Source: Echria macrotheca
Lineage: Eukaryota; Ascomycota; Sordariomycetes; Sordariales; Schizotheciaceae
Assembly: GCA_030411725.1 (NCBI GenBank)
Contig: MU839828.1
Span: forward strand, 2,852,001 to 2,916,000
Direction: 5' to 3'
Length of the DNA stretch: 64,000 bases
Shown here: one piece after another, positions 32,253 to 41,324 of the stretch
Numbering within the stretch: position 1 is the first letter of the stretch
How the letters are laid out: each line of letters starts with the position of its first letter
The notes under the pieces: model-generated
The model's input: the letters and a program-made list of their open reading frames with translations, nothing else
The model's database searches: none
What the model was told of the DNA's origin: nothing
Made by a program: the position numbers and the translations under genes

Positions 32253-34091
32253 ATGCCGCCAGTCGCGAAAAAGAGCGCGCCTAGGCGCTTCGCAGAGTGG
32301 GAGGAACGACCTGTCCAAGGTTTGTCTTTCCCCCCCAATTCTCTGTCACTCTCAATTTGTAGCTAATTCTTCCCCCCTGTTAGACTTTGACCCAGAAAAC
32401 GAAGCGCCCAGCGAAAATGACGAGAGCGGGAGCGACGATTCCGAAGACGAAAGGGCCGGGACGGAGCATTACGTCTCTGTCGGGTATGTTTCTTGTGCTG
32501 GTCTGGTGCAGGTTTGGCTGGGCTGGGCTGACTTTTCGACAGCAAAAGCAAGCTCCGCCAGAAAGACGAGGTCTCCCTCGGTCCCGAATATCGCGGCGCC
32601 CGGGTCAGTCGCGCGGCGCTAGACGAAGCCAGCGAGGAAGATGAGAGCGAGGAGGAGGACGACAACGACGAAGAATTTGACGATCCGGACACGGCCGATC
32701 TCGAGGCCGACCATGTCGACGAGGATGTCGAGATTGACAGCGACGAGGCGTTTGGGGAGAGCGATGAGGAGAAGCTCAAGGGGTTTACGTTTCCGGGCTC
32801 TACAAATGGGCGCATAAAGAAACGGCCTACCGCTGCGGATTTTATGTCTGAAAGCGACCAGGATGAGGACGAGGAGGATGAAGACGACGAAGAAGAAAAC
32901 GACTCCGACGCCGACCCGGACGAATCAGAGCTTGAACGAGCCGGCGCGATGCTCTTCGACGACGAGGCCGAAGAAATGTCGGATGACGAAGACGAAGAGA
33001 CCGATGGAGAGGATGAGGACGACCATGTGGAGGAGGAAGACGACGACGAAAGCGACGACGAGGCTGATAAGGACGAAGAAGGGCAAAGCGAAACGGCCGG
33101 CGGAAACCGCGAGGGAAAACATTCTGAGCTCAGAGACCTGATGGGCAACGGGCAAAAGAAGATTGCTGACACCATGTCTCAAAAGGCCAAGGAGGAAGCC
33201 TTAAAAGGCGTCGCCATCCGCTCGCAACGGCGGGCGTTCGATTCTATCCTCAACCTCCGCATCAGACTGCAAAAAGCTCTCATCGCTACGAATACGTTTG
33301 GAATCTTTGACGGCAGCGAAGCCGGCTCGGAGCCGTACCAGGCTGCCGAAGAAGCGGCGCTGAAGCTCTGGAATACCATCGACAGTGTCAGACATAGTCT
33401 TCTACCAGAAAGCAAGGCCAAGACGGGCATGAAGAGGAAGCGGGTCGAACTCGAGACGTCAAACCAAGAAATTTGGGAGAGCATGGAAGAGATGGAACAA
33501 GTGGCTGCCGCGCGGAGACGCCAGATCCTCGACAAGTGGTCTGGCAAGGTCAGGAGCGCCACTGCGCCGGTGTCGACAAGACGACTCGTAGACAACGCCA
33601 ACCAGACGTTGCTCTCGGTTCTGGACGACCAGATGCTCAGCGCGGACCGGCTGATCAAGAAGGCCCGTACGCCCAGGTCCTGTGCGCCCGCACAGGCGGC
33701 CAAGAAGGTGGACGAGGACAGGGATATCTATGACGATGCCGACTTCTACCAGCTCTTGTTGAAGGAGCTCGTCGACCAGCGGAGCGTGGACACCGGCGCG
33801 CCGGGCGAGTCGGTGCCGACGGTGCGGTGGGCGGCGCTCAAGGAGAACAAGTCACGGAAGAACGTGGACAGGAAGGCGAGCAAGGGTCGGAAGCTGCGGT
33901 TTACGGTGCATGAGAAGCTACAGAACTTTATGGCGCCCGAGGATCGGCGGTCGTGGGAGGAGCATGCTATCGATCGGTTCTTTGGGACGCTGTTTGGGCA
34001 GAAGATGGAGCTGAGAGAGGATGTGTCGGAAGAGGAGGACGAGGGGATGGAGAAGGTTGAGGAGGAGGGGCTTAGGCTGTTTCGTAGCTGA
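32253..34091 (+). CDS. BFR2: BFR2/AATF ribosome biogenesis protein
   Basis: Nucleolar protein of the AATF/Che-1/Bfr2 family, needed for early 18S rRNA processing in the small-subunit processome. The protein is 571 aa, with exons 32253-32319, 32384-32483 and 32543-34091. The N-terminus (APRRFAEWEERPVQDFDPE) and SKLRQKDEVSLGPEYRGARV are assembled over two introns. A long acidic region (about 75-280, DE-rich) has GFTFPGSTNGRIKKRPTAAD inside. The AATF leucine-zipper region begins about 295 (AIRSQRRAFDSILNLRIRLQ). The TRAUB domain near the C-terminus includes IYDDADFYQLLLKELVDQRS and KLRFTVHEKLQNFMAPEDRR, then IDRFFGTLFGQ. All family landmarks are present and in order. Confidence 0.94.
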
Positions 34092-34121
34092 TCTGCAGAA
34101 GCAGAGAGAGAAATAAGTTTT

Positions 34122-34532
34122 TTATTTTGTGGTTGCTGCACTGCTAGCTATGAGACTGAGGAAGCAGATGATGTGAACCCAGAAATGCACCCTCGGTCCG
34201 CCCAGCACTTTTTTTGGTTTTGGTGTCTGAGGTGTCCGGGGAAGGAGGGACATGCGGGCCCAGGCGCGGTAGATCGGGAAGAGGTGGTAGAGGGCCATGG
34301 CGAGGCTGAAGATGCGTGTTGATTCGGGGTCGGTTTGGGAGGAGAAAGTGAACCAGAGGCTGAGAAGGGACGTGGAGCCGAGGAGGGCGCCGTAGCTGCG
34401 GAGGATGAGGACGGCTTCGGGGGTGGCGTGGGGGAGTTGGGACTCTGGGGTTAGGAGGAAGGAGAGCGACGCTGGGGTTTCGGTTAGGGTGTGGAGGAGG
34501 AGGGGGAGTTTTTCTGGGGATATTAGGGACAT
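34122..34532 (-). CDS. Small predicted four-helix membrane protein, unknown function
   Basis: A 136-aa protein I do not recognise. The ATG at 34532 gives MSLISPEKLPLLLHTLTETP. Hydrophobic segments are seen at about residues 42-62 (ILRSYGALLGSTSLLSLWFT), 73-92 (IFSLAMALYHLFPIYRAW) and 117-133 (VHFWVHIICFLSLIASS); a fourth at about 10-28 is weaker. A basic loop, TPQTPKPKKVLGGPR, precedes the last helix. It is convergent with BFR2, the stops being only 30 bp apart. The frame stays open upstream to 34775, but that part has no protein-like features. The repeat array begins about 180 bp upstream of this ATG, so its promoter overlaps the array edge. Confidence 0.65.
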   Translation of the reverse strand: MSLISPEKLPLLLHTLTETPASLSFLLTPESQLPHATPEAVLILRSYGALLGSTSLLSLWFTFSSQTDPESTRIFSLAMALYHLFPIYRAWARMSLLPRTPQTPKPKKVLGGPRVHFWVHIICFLSLIASSAATTK

Positions 34533-34659
34533 CTTTTTTTGAGTGGATGAGTTTGTTGTTTTTGTTGCTTGTGTTTTTGTGACGAGGTTGATGGGAGTTG
34601 GTGTGGTTAGGAAGGTGGTGAGTGAAGTGAAGTGGAGGGGTGGGTGAGATGGACTGGTG

Positions 34660-34673
34660 AGGGTTAGGGTTAC
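34660..34673 (+). repeat. Telomere-like AGGGTTAGGGTTA
   Basis: About two TTAGGG units, 130 bp upstream of the small membrane protein ATG and 40 bp before the first array repeat. Could be a telobox-type promoter element or a chance interstitial telomere repeat. Confidence 0.5.
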
Positions 34674-37600
34674 GCTTTGTGTCTTATGCGGGAGACAAGA
34701 GACGCCTGCCTGCCTCCTTGAGCATGAAAATTGCAGTGCTGCTCGTACAGTATATTCTTCTTTCCTTTCGGGCACCTGGGCGGGGATGGACTATCCTTTC
34801 ACATCTCAGGGCCTCCTTGGAGGAAGAAAGTGCAGTGATTTGGTGCAGTGCGCAAGGCACCTGGCACTTTGAACGCTCTCGCCTTTAGTTCAAGGCCTCC
34901 TTTAGGGTAGAAATTGCAGTGATTAATGAGGTGGCTGGGGAGCTAGCCACCCGACCTTTGGGCTTCCTATTACGGGGGGGGTGCTCTCAACCACCCGACA
35001 AACGTGTCGTCTACTTTTAGGGCCTCCTTCAAGTTAGAAAATGCAGTGTTTCCTATGGTAATCGCTCCTGTGGCCGGGGAAACCTTGCGTCAATGAGACC
35101 AGTATGTGCACACCTGACAATGTTGGATGTGGGATCTACTACCTGTACTTCTCAAGACCTCCTTTGGGATACCTAGAAATTGCAGTGTCTAGACTCTAAG
35201 CAATATGTGGTCAGCAGCAGAGGCGGAGAACCACTTCATACCCACCACACAGGTCGAAACGCTTGGCAGTGATGAGGCTGGCGGAGAGGTTGACAGTGAG
35301 TTAGTTGGACAAGTTTCCTGCTTGGTGAATTCTGCAACCGCGTTCTCTCAACCCGATTCAAGGCCTCGATGAGAGTAGAAATTGCAGTGTTGAGTCAGGT
35401 AGCAATGGGGATAATGGGGATTTTCGGGAGGACCAATCCCCAGCTTTAAAACAGCAATCCGAGGTCAGCGGGCCAATAAGGTATCGAAGGTTCGATTTGC
35501 GAGGGAGGAACAACAGGAGAGTTGGTCCGGTACTTGCTTGGCTGTGAGGTAAACCTCTTGTTGGCTGCATGGAGGTGATGGAGTGATGTGGCCGCTTCAA
35601 GGCCTCCCCCAAGGAAGAAATTGCAGTGACTCTGTGAAGTACCTGGGTGCACTACACACCATGAGAGGTACTTGGCGAGAGTACACAGCAAAATATCGTG
35701 CTATCTGCGACTTCAGGTCCTGCAAGTGTGTACACCGCAACATTCGATGACTACCTACCGACCCGCTAATAAGGGGGCGGTTTGGATACTTCACGCCATC
35801 CCACGGTCTTTGGTATTGTTGCTGTCATGAATTCAGCGGCAGCAGCTTGACTTCCATCGTCTGAGGACCCGACTCGAAGAGTGAGGGATTGGGGGGAGAG
35901 GGTAATCAGTGTTTTGGGAACTTCAAGGTCTCCTATGGGGTGGAAATTGCAGTGATGGGACCCGAATCCCACCTACATCCAAGGTCCTACCGCTTCATGG
36001 GCTCCTTTGGGTTGGAAATTGCAGTGATTTGGCATCAACACCGGAAAATATGACTTTTGGAGACGATAGGACCAGCCCCCCTTTCTGTCACTCCGATCTG
36101 TGAGGCTTAGGAAGGGTAGGTAGGCCTCGGATTATCATTGGCTCTGAAGAAGACTTGGGACGAGGCTGTGTCCCCCTTCAAGGCATCCCCCCTCAAGACC
36201 CCCTTTGAGGACGAAATTGCAGTGATGGCACAAACGTAGCCTTGCAGCACGGCTGAGAGCTAGGTACGGCGTGATTGGTATCATTCGAAAACGTGGGATT
36301 TGCCCATTTGAACACGGGTGTCTCTAGCAGTCGCAGATTTATGTTTTGCGCATCGAAATATTTGGTTATTAAGTGTTGTTTTGTTCGCGTCTTTGGGCCT
36401 TCCAAGTAGGTATACACCCCACAACTGTCGATGATTGTCCCCTGTCAAGATGGTAGTTTTGAACAGTTCAAACCGTCCAGAGGGGTAGGAATTGCAGTAA
36501 TGAGTCTAGGGGGACGAACAGCTTTGACCATACCGAGCTGAGTATGTATCAAGTGCAGCTGGCACGAGGAGACATGGACAAGATCGAGAAAAGTGAGGAG
36601 TCTGACAGCTTCAAGGCTTCCTCCACCGTGGAGATTGCAGTGACGGAAAAGGAGGCGGACATTAACAAAGCAAGTGATGGGAAGTTTTCTGCCTTCGGCA
36701 TCACCTCATTCCAAGGCTCAAGGCCTCCTCGGAGACGGAAATTGCAGTGATAAGTTAGCTGCAGGAGCGTGAGTCACAGAACCCGGTCGCATCGCGGAGA
36801 ACGCGGTCGCGCCGCGGGCAAGGCTGTGGCCCTTCACAAGGCCTCCTTTAAGGACAAAAATGCAGTGCCAGCGCGTGACCGTTGTTGTGCCTCATCTGGA
36901 TAATTCATATCAAATTTGTTCCGTACAAACGTGTGTTGAAGATTGGGATGTGTACCAAGTGTCGAGTTGCTTCGCATGAGATCTCATCTTTTAGTGTGTG
37001 AGGGGACTGGTCTCTCTCTCTTCACAGACTAGATATATACGGATACCCTTTTGGATGTTAGATTGCAGTGCTCGAGGGAGTGCTTTTTGACGACTGTATA
37101 TCTTCTTGCGCAGGCCTTGCATTGGCGATCAATATGTAGCAGAATGGTTAATAAACATACGACAGGGTTTTGTCCTTTCATGAGGGCTTCTTGTGAGGTT
37201 TGGACAGGTACGCATATAGTCGTATTTAGCTAGTTAGATACTTCAAGATGGAATATGTACTGATATCTTTATCTGGGTGGGGACTATTTCTCTTTTCTAC
37301 TTAAGACTACAGGACTCTCAACACTTAAGGTATCTCAAGCAGCGAGGGGTGCAAAAAGGGGGTTGCAGCATGTTTGCTGCTAACACCCAAGACCGATAAA
37401 GTCTATGAGTCAATTAGCAGGCTGTAAATATTGCCAGAGACCTAGACTTGTTTTGGCCAGCCCACTCTTACTCCGGTGAACTCAACAACACAATGGCTCT
37501 TGGTAAGGATGCTTGAGATAGTGGGGAAAAGGGGCTCGGACAGGTCACAACCCTGGTCCTGCAGAGCAGTACAACCTATGCCATATTTTATGCTAAAGCT

Positions 37601-37890
37601 TTTCTGGGAACTGCAGTGTTCAAATGTCTTGATCAGAAGTACGTAATGTTGACATCCAGGGCGGTTGGACAAGTCTAATAATAGGGCGGTCCGTTTTAGC
37701 ATCGGGTCTGCCGCGAGCCCGAACCGGACCCTTCGGTCTCTCGCCTCGATATCCTACAAGAATCCAAACCGCTAGTTTCGAGTATATAAAAGGCATTTCC
37801 AATCCGGCCAGGAAACAGAGAAGTATATGTCCCAACGGGTCTTTTCGCCAGGGGCCGTCGGCAAGGCGGATTCCCATCCAGCTTTTCGAG

Positions 37891-38114
37891 GGGATTGGAA
37901 CCCAAACTGGTAATCGCAGGCTTCGCAGAGAAGAGTGACAAGTCTCTTTGGGCCGAAAGGGATGTCGGTCAAGGACTCAGTCGTCTTATGTACACACTTT
38001 TCGAAGTGTACACAAGATGACCGAGTTCCATCTCAACCCACGCTGCTTCAGCTTGGAGAAGCTCGTCTCTGTTCCCTGCGAGGCCTGCGATCCGCAACTT
38101 GCGGCTCTGAATCC
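37891..38114. repeat. Diverged head-to-head inverted duplication, arms of about 110 bp
   Basis: Left arm 37891-37999 and right arm 38004-38114 are imperfect inverted copies around the centre TTCG at 38000-38003. Innermost parts (GTACACACTT against AAGTGTACAC) and outer parts (reverse complement CTGCGAAGCCTGCGAT against CTGCGAGGCCTGCGAT) match best. Read outward, both arms encode related peptides (RLVTLLCEACDYQ on minus, KLVSVPCEACDPQ on plus) with several codon-third-position differences. No complete gene remains on either side. Confidence 0.75.
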
Positions 38115-39792
38115 AGCTCATCTATGGCCGGTCCTGGATTCTCTCCTGAAGTTGTACTCTTAGGTTGGAATTACGACGGTGTTGACTTTGCACGAGGAAA
38201 CATTCCACAGTTGTATACGCTGGCTCAAGCTGGGAGACAGTGCTTCGTATAGAAAACTATATGAGTCGTCCCTTTGGAGCGTCAACAAATAAATTTCAGC
38301 GACTGAGTTCCCTCAACTTTATTCAACGGCTCCTCTGAGATAGAAATTGCAGTGTTGCGCCACGGCATGTATAGGTAAGGATATGCAAACCCTATTGGCT
38401 AGGATAGCATCTCGTCTCAACGAAGGCTGTTTGTAGGTTGAGACCGCAGACATGCAATGCACCCTAGAGGTCAGTCACACAGGGTGCAGCCGAGGCTGTC
38501 CCGACTTCAAGGCCTCTTCTGAGGTTGAAAGTGCAGTGAAAAGTTCCTTCGGGGAAAAAAAACCCATGCACTCATAGTCGCACCAAAGCCTCCTCTGGGG
38601 TCGAAATTGCAGTGAGTGTAACGTTTCGTCTTACCTGCACAACTGCATCTTCGGATGTCAAAATTGCAATGAAGCGGCCGTTTCTCTGGTCATCAATGAG
38701 CCCCCGAAGTACCAAGTTCCAGGGCTTGGAACTTTCAACGATCAACAGGTGCGAGGTAGGAGTGCAAATATCGGGGCTAAGAAGAGTTTGAAGTAAATAA
38801 CTGCGACTAAAGCTCGTCGATGTACCTTCTTAAACTGGACCTCTCCTCTGCTGCGTCGGAATAGGGTTGGGAGGCACCACCCACTCCCCTGTTTGTTGCA
38901 CGTTTATTAACCCTCTGAACGTGTTTGAGATCGCAGTATTGGTATTGAAGTATCGGAGTGCCTGATCGAGTAGGGTCAAGATTTACGTACCTCGAACCTG
39001 CCCGCCTGCTCCAACTATGGACCTGAAGGCCACCTCCAGAGTAGAAATTGCAGTGAAACGTAATGGAGGGTCAGCCGTTGGTAGTTATCGCTTCGCCAGA
39101 GTTTGCAGCTGCAAGACAGTATGCATGCATTGCCACTCCTGGTGTCAGCAGGTACCTGCCTTGTGATCAGCTGCCAGCGGTGAGAGCTTTGAAGCCCATG
39201 CCCTCGCCCAAGTCCATACCAGAGATGTCGACTTCTGCCCCTGATACTTCCGCTTTAGCCTCGGAACACATAAAGATGGAGAGCTTTTGGTATACCAATC
39301 TACCTACTCTATCGTAATTTGCTTCCATTTTATACCCTGATAATTTTAAAGAAGTAGTAGAGTACCTAGGCAGCAAGGCAATGCAAGGCAGAGTCTTGCC
39401 GCGCATGCTTGGCTTCTCACTGATCCCCTCCGGGTGAGTGAAAATTGCAGTGATATTGGCGCCAACGTCGGCTGCCTTTGAAAGTTACCACTCCGCGCGA
39501 GGCGCATCAAAAGTATTCTGCAGGCTACCAACGTTGCTTCTAGAACTTAACCCCTGAAATCTGAGTGTCGTTGAACAAACAGGCTCTAGTACCGTACGGA
39601 TATATACCTACTGAATAATCATGTCCTCGGTCTATAAAGGGCTCGTTAACAACGTAATTTTGAACAGGCAAAGACACAGGACACATCCATTGTGGAGGGT
39701 AGGACGTAGGTAGTAGGTAGGTGCCGTTCCAAACTCCATCTCGAGTGGTGAAAAATGGCAGTGTCTTTCCCATGAGGCGTGACGGCAGGGCG

Positions 39793-40149
39793 GTCATCCC
39801 CTCCAGAAGGGTAGAAATTCCTCATTGGACGTCGTTGCCTTCCCTCCAAAGCGGGAGCAAAACGAAGCATCACCTCTGACAGAGTGAGAACTGCAGTGCA
39901 AGGCAATTCGAGCACGGAGTGTGTCAGGAAAATCCACGGTGCCGGATTGGCCAGTGAGCCGCACTTGCCAAACTGGGAATCCCCTCCAGATGGGTAGAAT
40001 TTGCAGTGATCAACCCGGAACAGGGCTGCATATCGCAGCGGGTGACCATTCTGTGGTTTGTCATTGGACGCCGTTACCCTCTCTCCAGGCGCTCTCCAGG
40101 CGGGAGGAAAACACAGCATCCCCTCTGACAGAGTGAAAATTGCAGTGCT
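39793..40149 (+). repeat. Duplicated repeat-plus-spacer block within the array
   Basis: Block 39793-39899 and block 39979-40149 share, in order, CCCCTCCAGA.GGGTAGAA, CATTGGACG.CGTT, a CTCC..GCGGGAG segment and CCTCTGACAGAGTGA followed by TGCAGTGC. The first block lacks the roughly 55 bp that in the second lies between GTAGAA and CATTGGACG, including that repeat's GCAGTG end, so a deletion fused the truncated repeat to its spacer. Confidence 0.75.
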
Positions 40150-40334
40150 GCGAAGATCGGCAAGGGGTATCTCCTTCTCTGGACGATCATGTCAGCCTCA
40201 CTCTTTCCTCCCACTCGCAATAGGGAGTGTGCTGCAAGCGCGGTACAAGGACAACTCAACAAGTCGAACCCTACCTAACTACTTAACAACAGTTACCGTG
40301 TATCTTCCTCCTTACCACATGGCTAGGTAGCCTT

Positions 40335-40363
40335 CCACTGCAACTGCCATCACTCTGAAGAGG
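40335..40363 (-). repeat. Probable reversed copy of the 33-bp element at the right edge of the array
   Basis: On the minus strand this reads CCTCTTCAGAGTGATGGCAG then TTGCAGTGG, closely matching the CCTCTGACAGAGTGA and TTGCAGTG form of the last forward copy. It is the only copy I see in this orientation in the array. Confidence 0.5.
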
Positions 40364-41324
40364 TAACCCCCCCCCTCCCCCCTTCCCCAAACAAAATAAT
40401 TCCCAGATCTTAAGCCACCCCAAACTGGTTGATAAATCATTATACAGTTTAATAATCCCCGGATGGGAAACTCTCAGACCAGAACGGCTCAGAGACATCC
40501 CTCCATGTCCAAGCAAGCGACTGCGATAACTCCACCAAACACATATGAAGAGAGCATCACAGCGTCATGTGAGTCTAGAAGTAAATAAATATAGCCGTAA
40601 CGCAGCAGCCTCTCGGTTGAACTCGACTTAGCATCAGCAGCACAGCAGAATGGGACTCAGGAGGAAATAATAGGCCCGAGATATCTCCCCCGCGGTTGCT
40701 GTAAGAGCGTAGTTCTAGTATCATCCTGCTCATCTCATTCAGATACGTTCAAGGGTATGTCGAGCATTAATAGCAATATTTAGAAAAGTAAACAACGCCG
40801 TCGTCACTTGGAACAGGGGTCGGGGTGTTGTGCGGAAAAAAGGACATCCTTCCTTCCACACCTTAGACACTCCCTTATATACGACACTAGGGGGCTAAAT
40901 ATGTTGAACAAGAACCAGGTGGCTGTTTAGGATATCGTCTCGCTGATAGAAACCAACTCGAAGGCCTTCCGGACTGAGGTGTGATAGATAAGGTAGCATC
41001 GCAGCCCCGTCGGTCATCTATCTCATCATCAGAACCGAGAGAGCTTTTAAGTGGTTGACGATAAAGACTAGTTTCTGGTCAGAGGAACCACTCTTGTCGT
41101 TTCACCATTGTCAATTTCTAGTAAACATGCTTCGTCTCTTCATCTACGGGCATGGCTTCATCAAGTGCCTTTTAAAACCCCAAAATGCCACCAAGGTATT
41201 TCCCTCGCCATCATCAACACCACGCTTCTTTTTCCCGAATTACAAGACACGCAAGAATCCCAAGACCCCAAAGTGTCAACCGAAAAACCCACCCGAAAAC
41301 CACCCCCAACCAATTCCCACCAAA

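Larger units (their letters stand above)
34711..40149 (+). repeat. Dispersed array of about 28 copies of a degenerate 33-bp element, all on the plus strand
   Basis: Left half of the consensus is TTCAAGGCCTCC, then 6-7 variable bases, then GTAGAAATTGCAGTGA. Clear copies (approximate spans): 34711-34740, 34805-34838, 34889-34922, 35015-35049, 35151-35188 (4-bp insertion), 35357-35390, 35596-35629, 35921-35955, 35993-36027, 36192-36226, 36466-36501, 36609-36643, 36717-36751, 36832-36868, 38321-38355, 38505-38538, 38581-38614, 39022-39055, 39424-39454, 39868-39899, 39978-40009, 40116-40149. Weaker ones: 37044-37071, 37591-37619, 38644-38672, 38910-38938, 39734-39764, and a truncated one at 39792-39816. 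Distances between copies range from about 60 to 740 bp without a period, and spacers are unlike each other. There are no terminal inverted repeats or target-site duplications around copies. The reading frame of the motif is not kept between copies. Function is unknown. Confidence 0.92.
34533..41324. other. 6.8-kb gene-free region holding the dispersed 33-bp repeat array
   Basis: No gene I can support in 6.8 kb, the longest such stretch in the window. Open frames are short and shift from copy to copy of the repeat. It contains the same-orientation repeat array (34711-40149), a diverged inverted duplication (37891-38114), a repeat-plus-spacer duplication (39793-40149), one reversed repeat copy (40335-40363), short GGTA/TAGG microsatellite-like stretches near 39700, and a two-unit telomere-like string at 34660-34673. 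From 40400 to 41324 I see nothing in particular. Confidence 0.75.

Noticed and set aside
34679..36750. Coding repeat protein reading F-K-A-S-x-x-V-E-I-A-V through the array
   Set aside because: Copies 1-3 are in one frame by spacing (99 and 84 bp), but stops intervene and later copies fall in other frames. Spacers show no coding signal.
39063..39317. Plus-strand 84-codon frame starting just after an array repeat
   Set aside because: Isolated, with no recognisable feature; similar chance frames occur throughout the array region.
34711..40149. CRISPR-like array
   Set aside because: Repeat length and dispersed spacers recall CRISPR, but repeats are degenerate, spacers vary from about 60 to 740 bp, there are no cas genes, and the genome is fungal.
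34711..40149. Introner or snoRNA-host gene, because the element ends in TTGCAG like a 3' splice site
   Set aside because: No matching GT donors or CTAAC branch sites recur at fixed positions relative to the element, and no box C/D pairs recur in the spacers.
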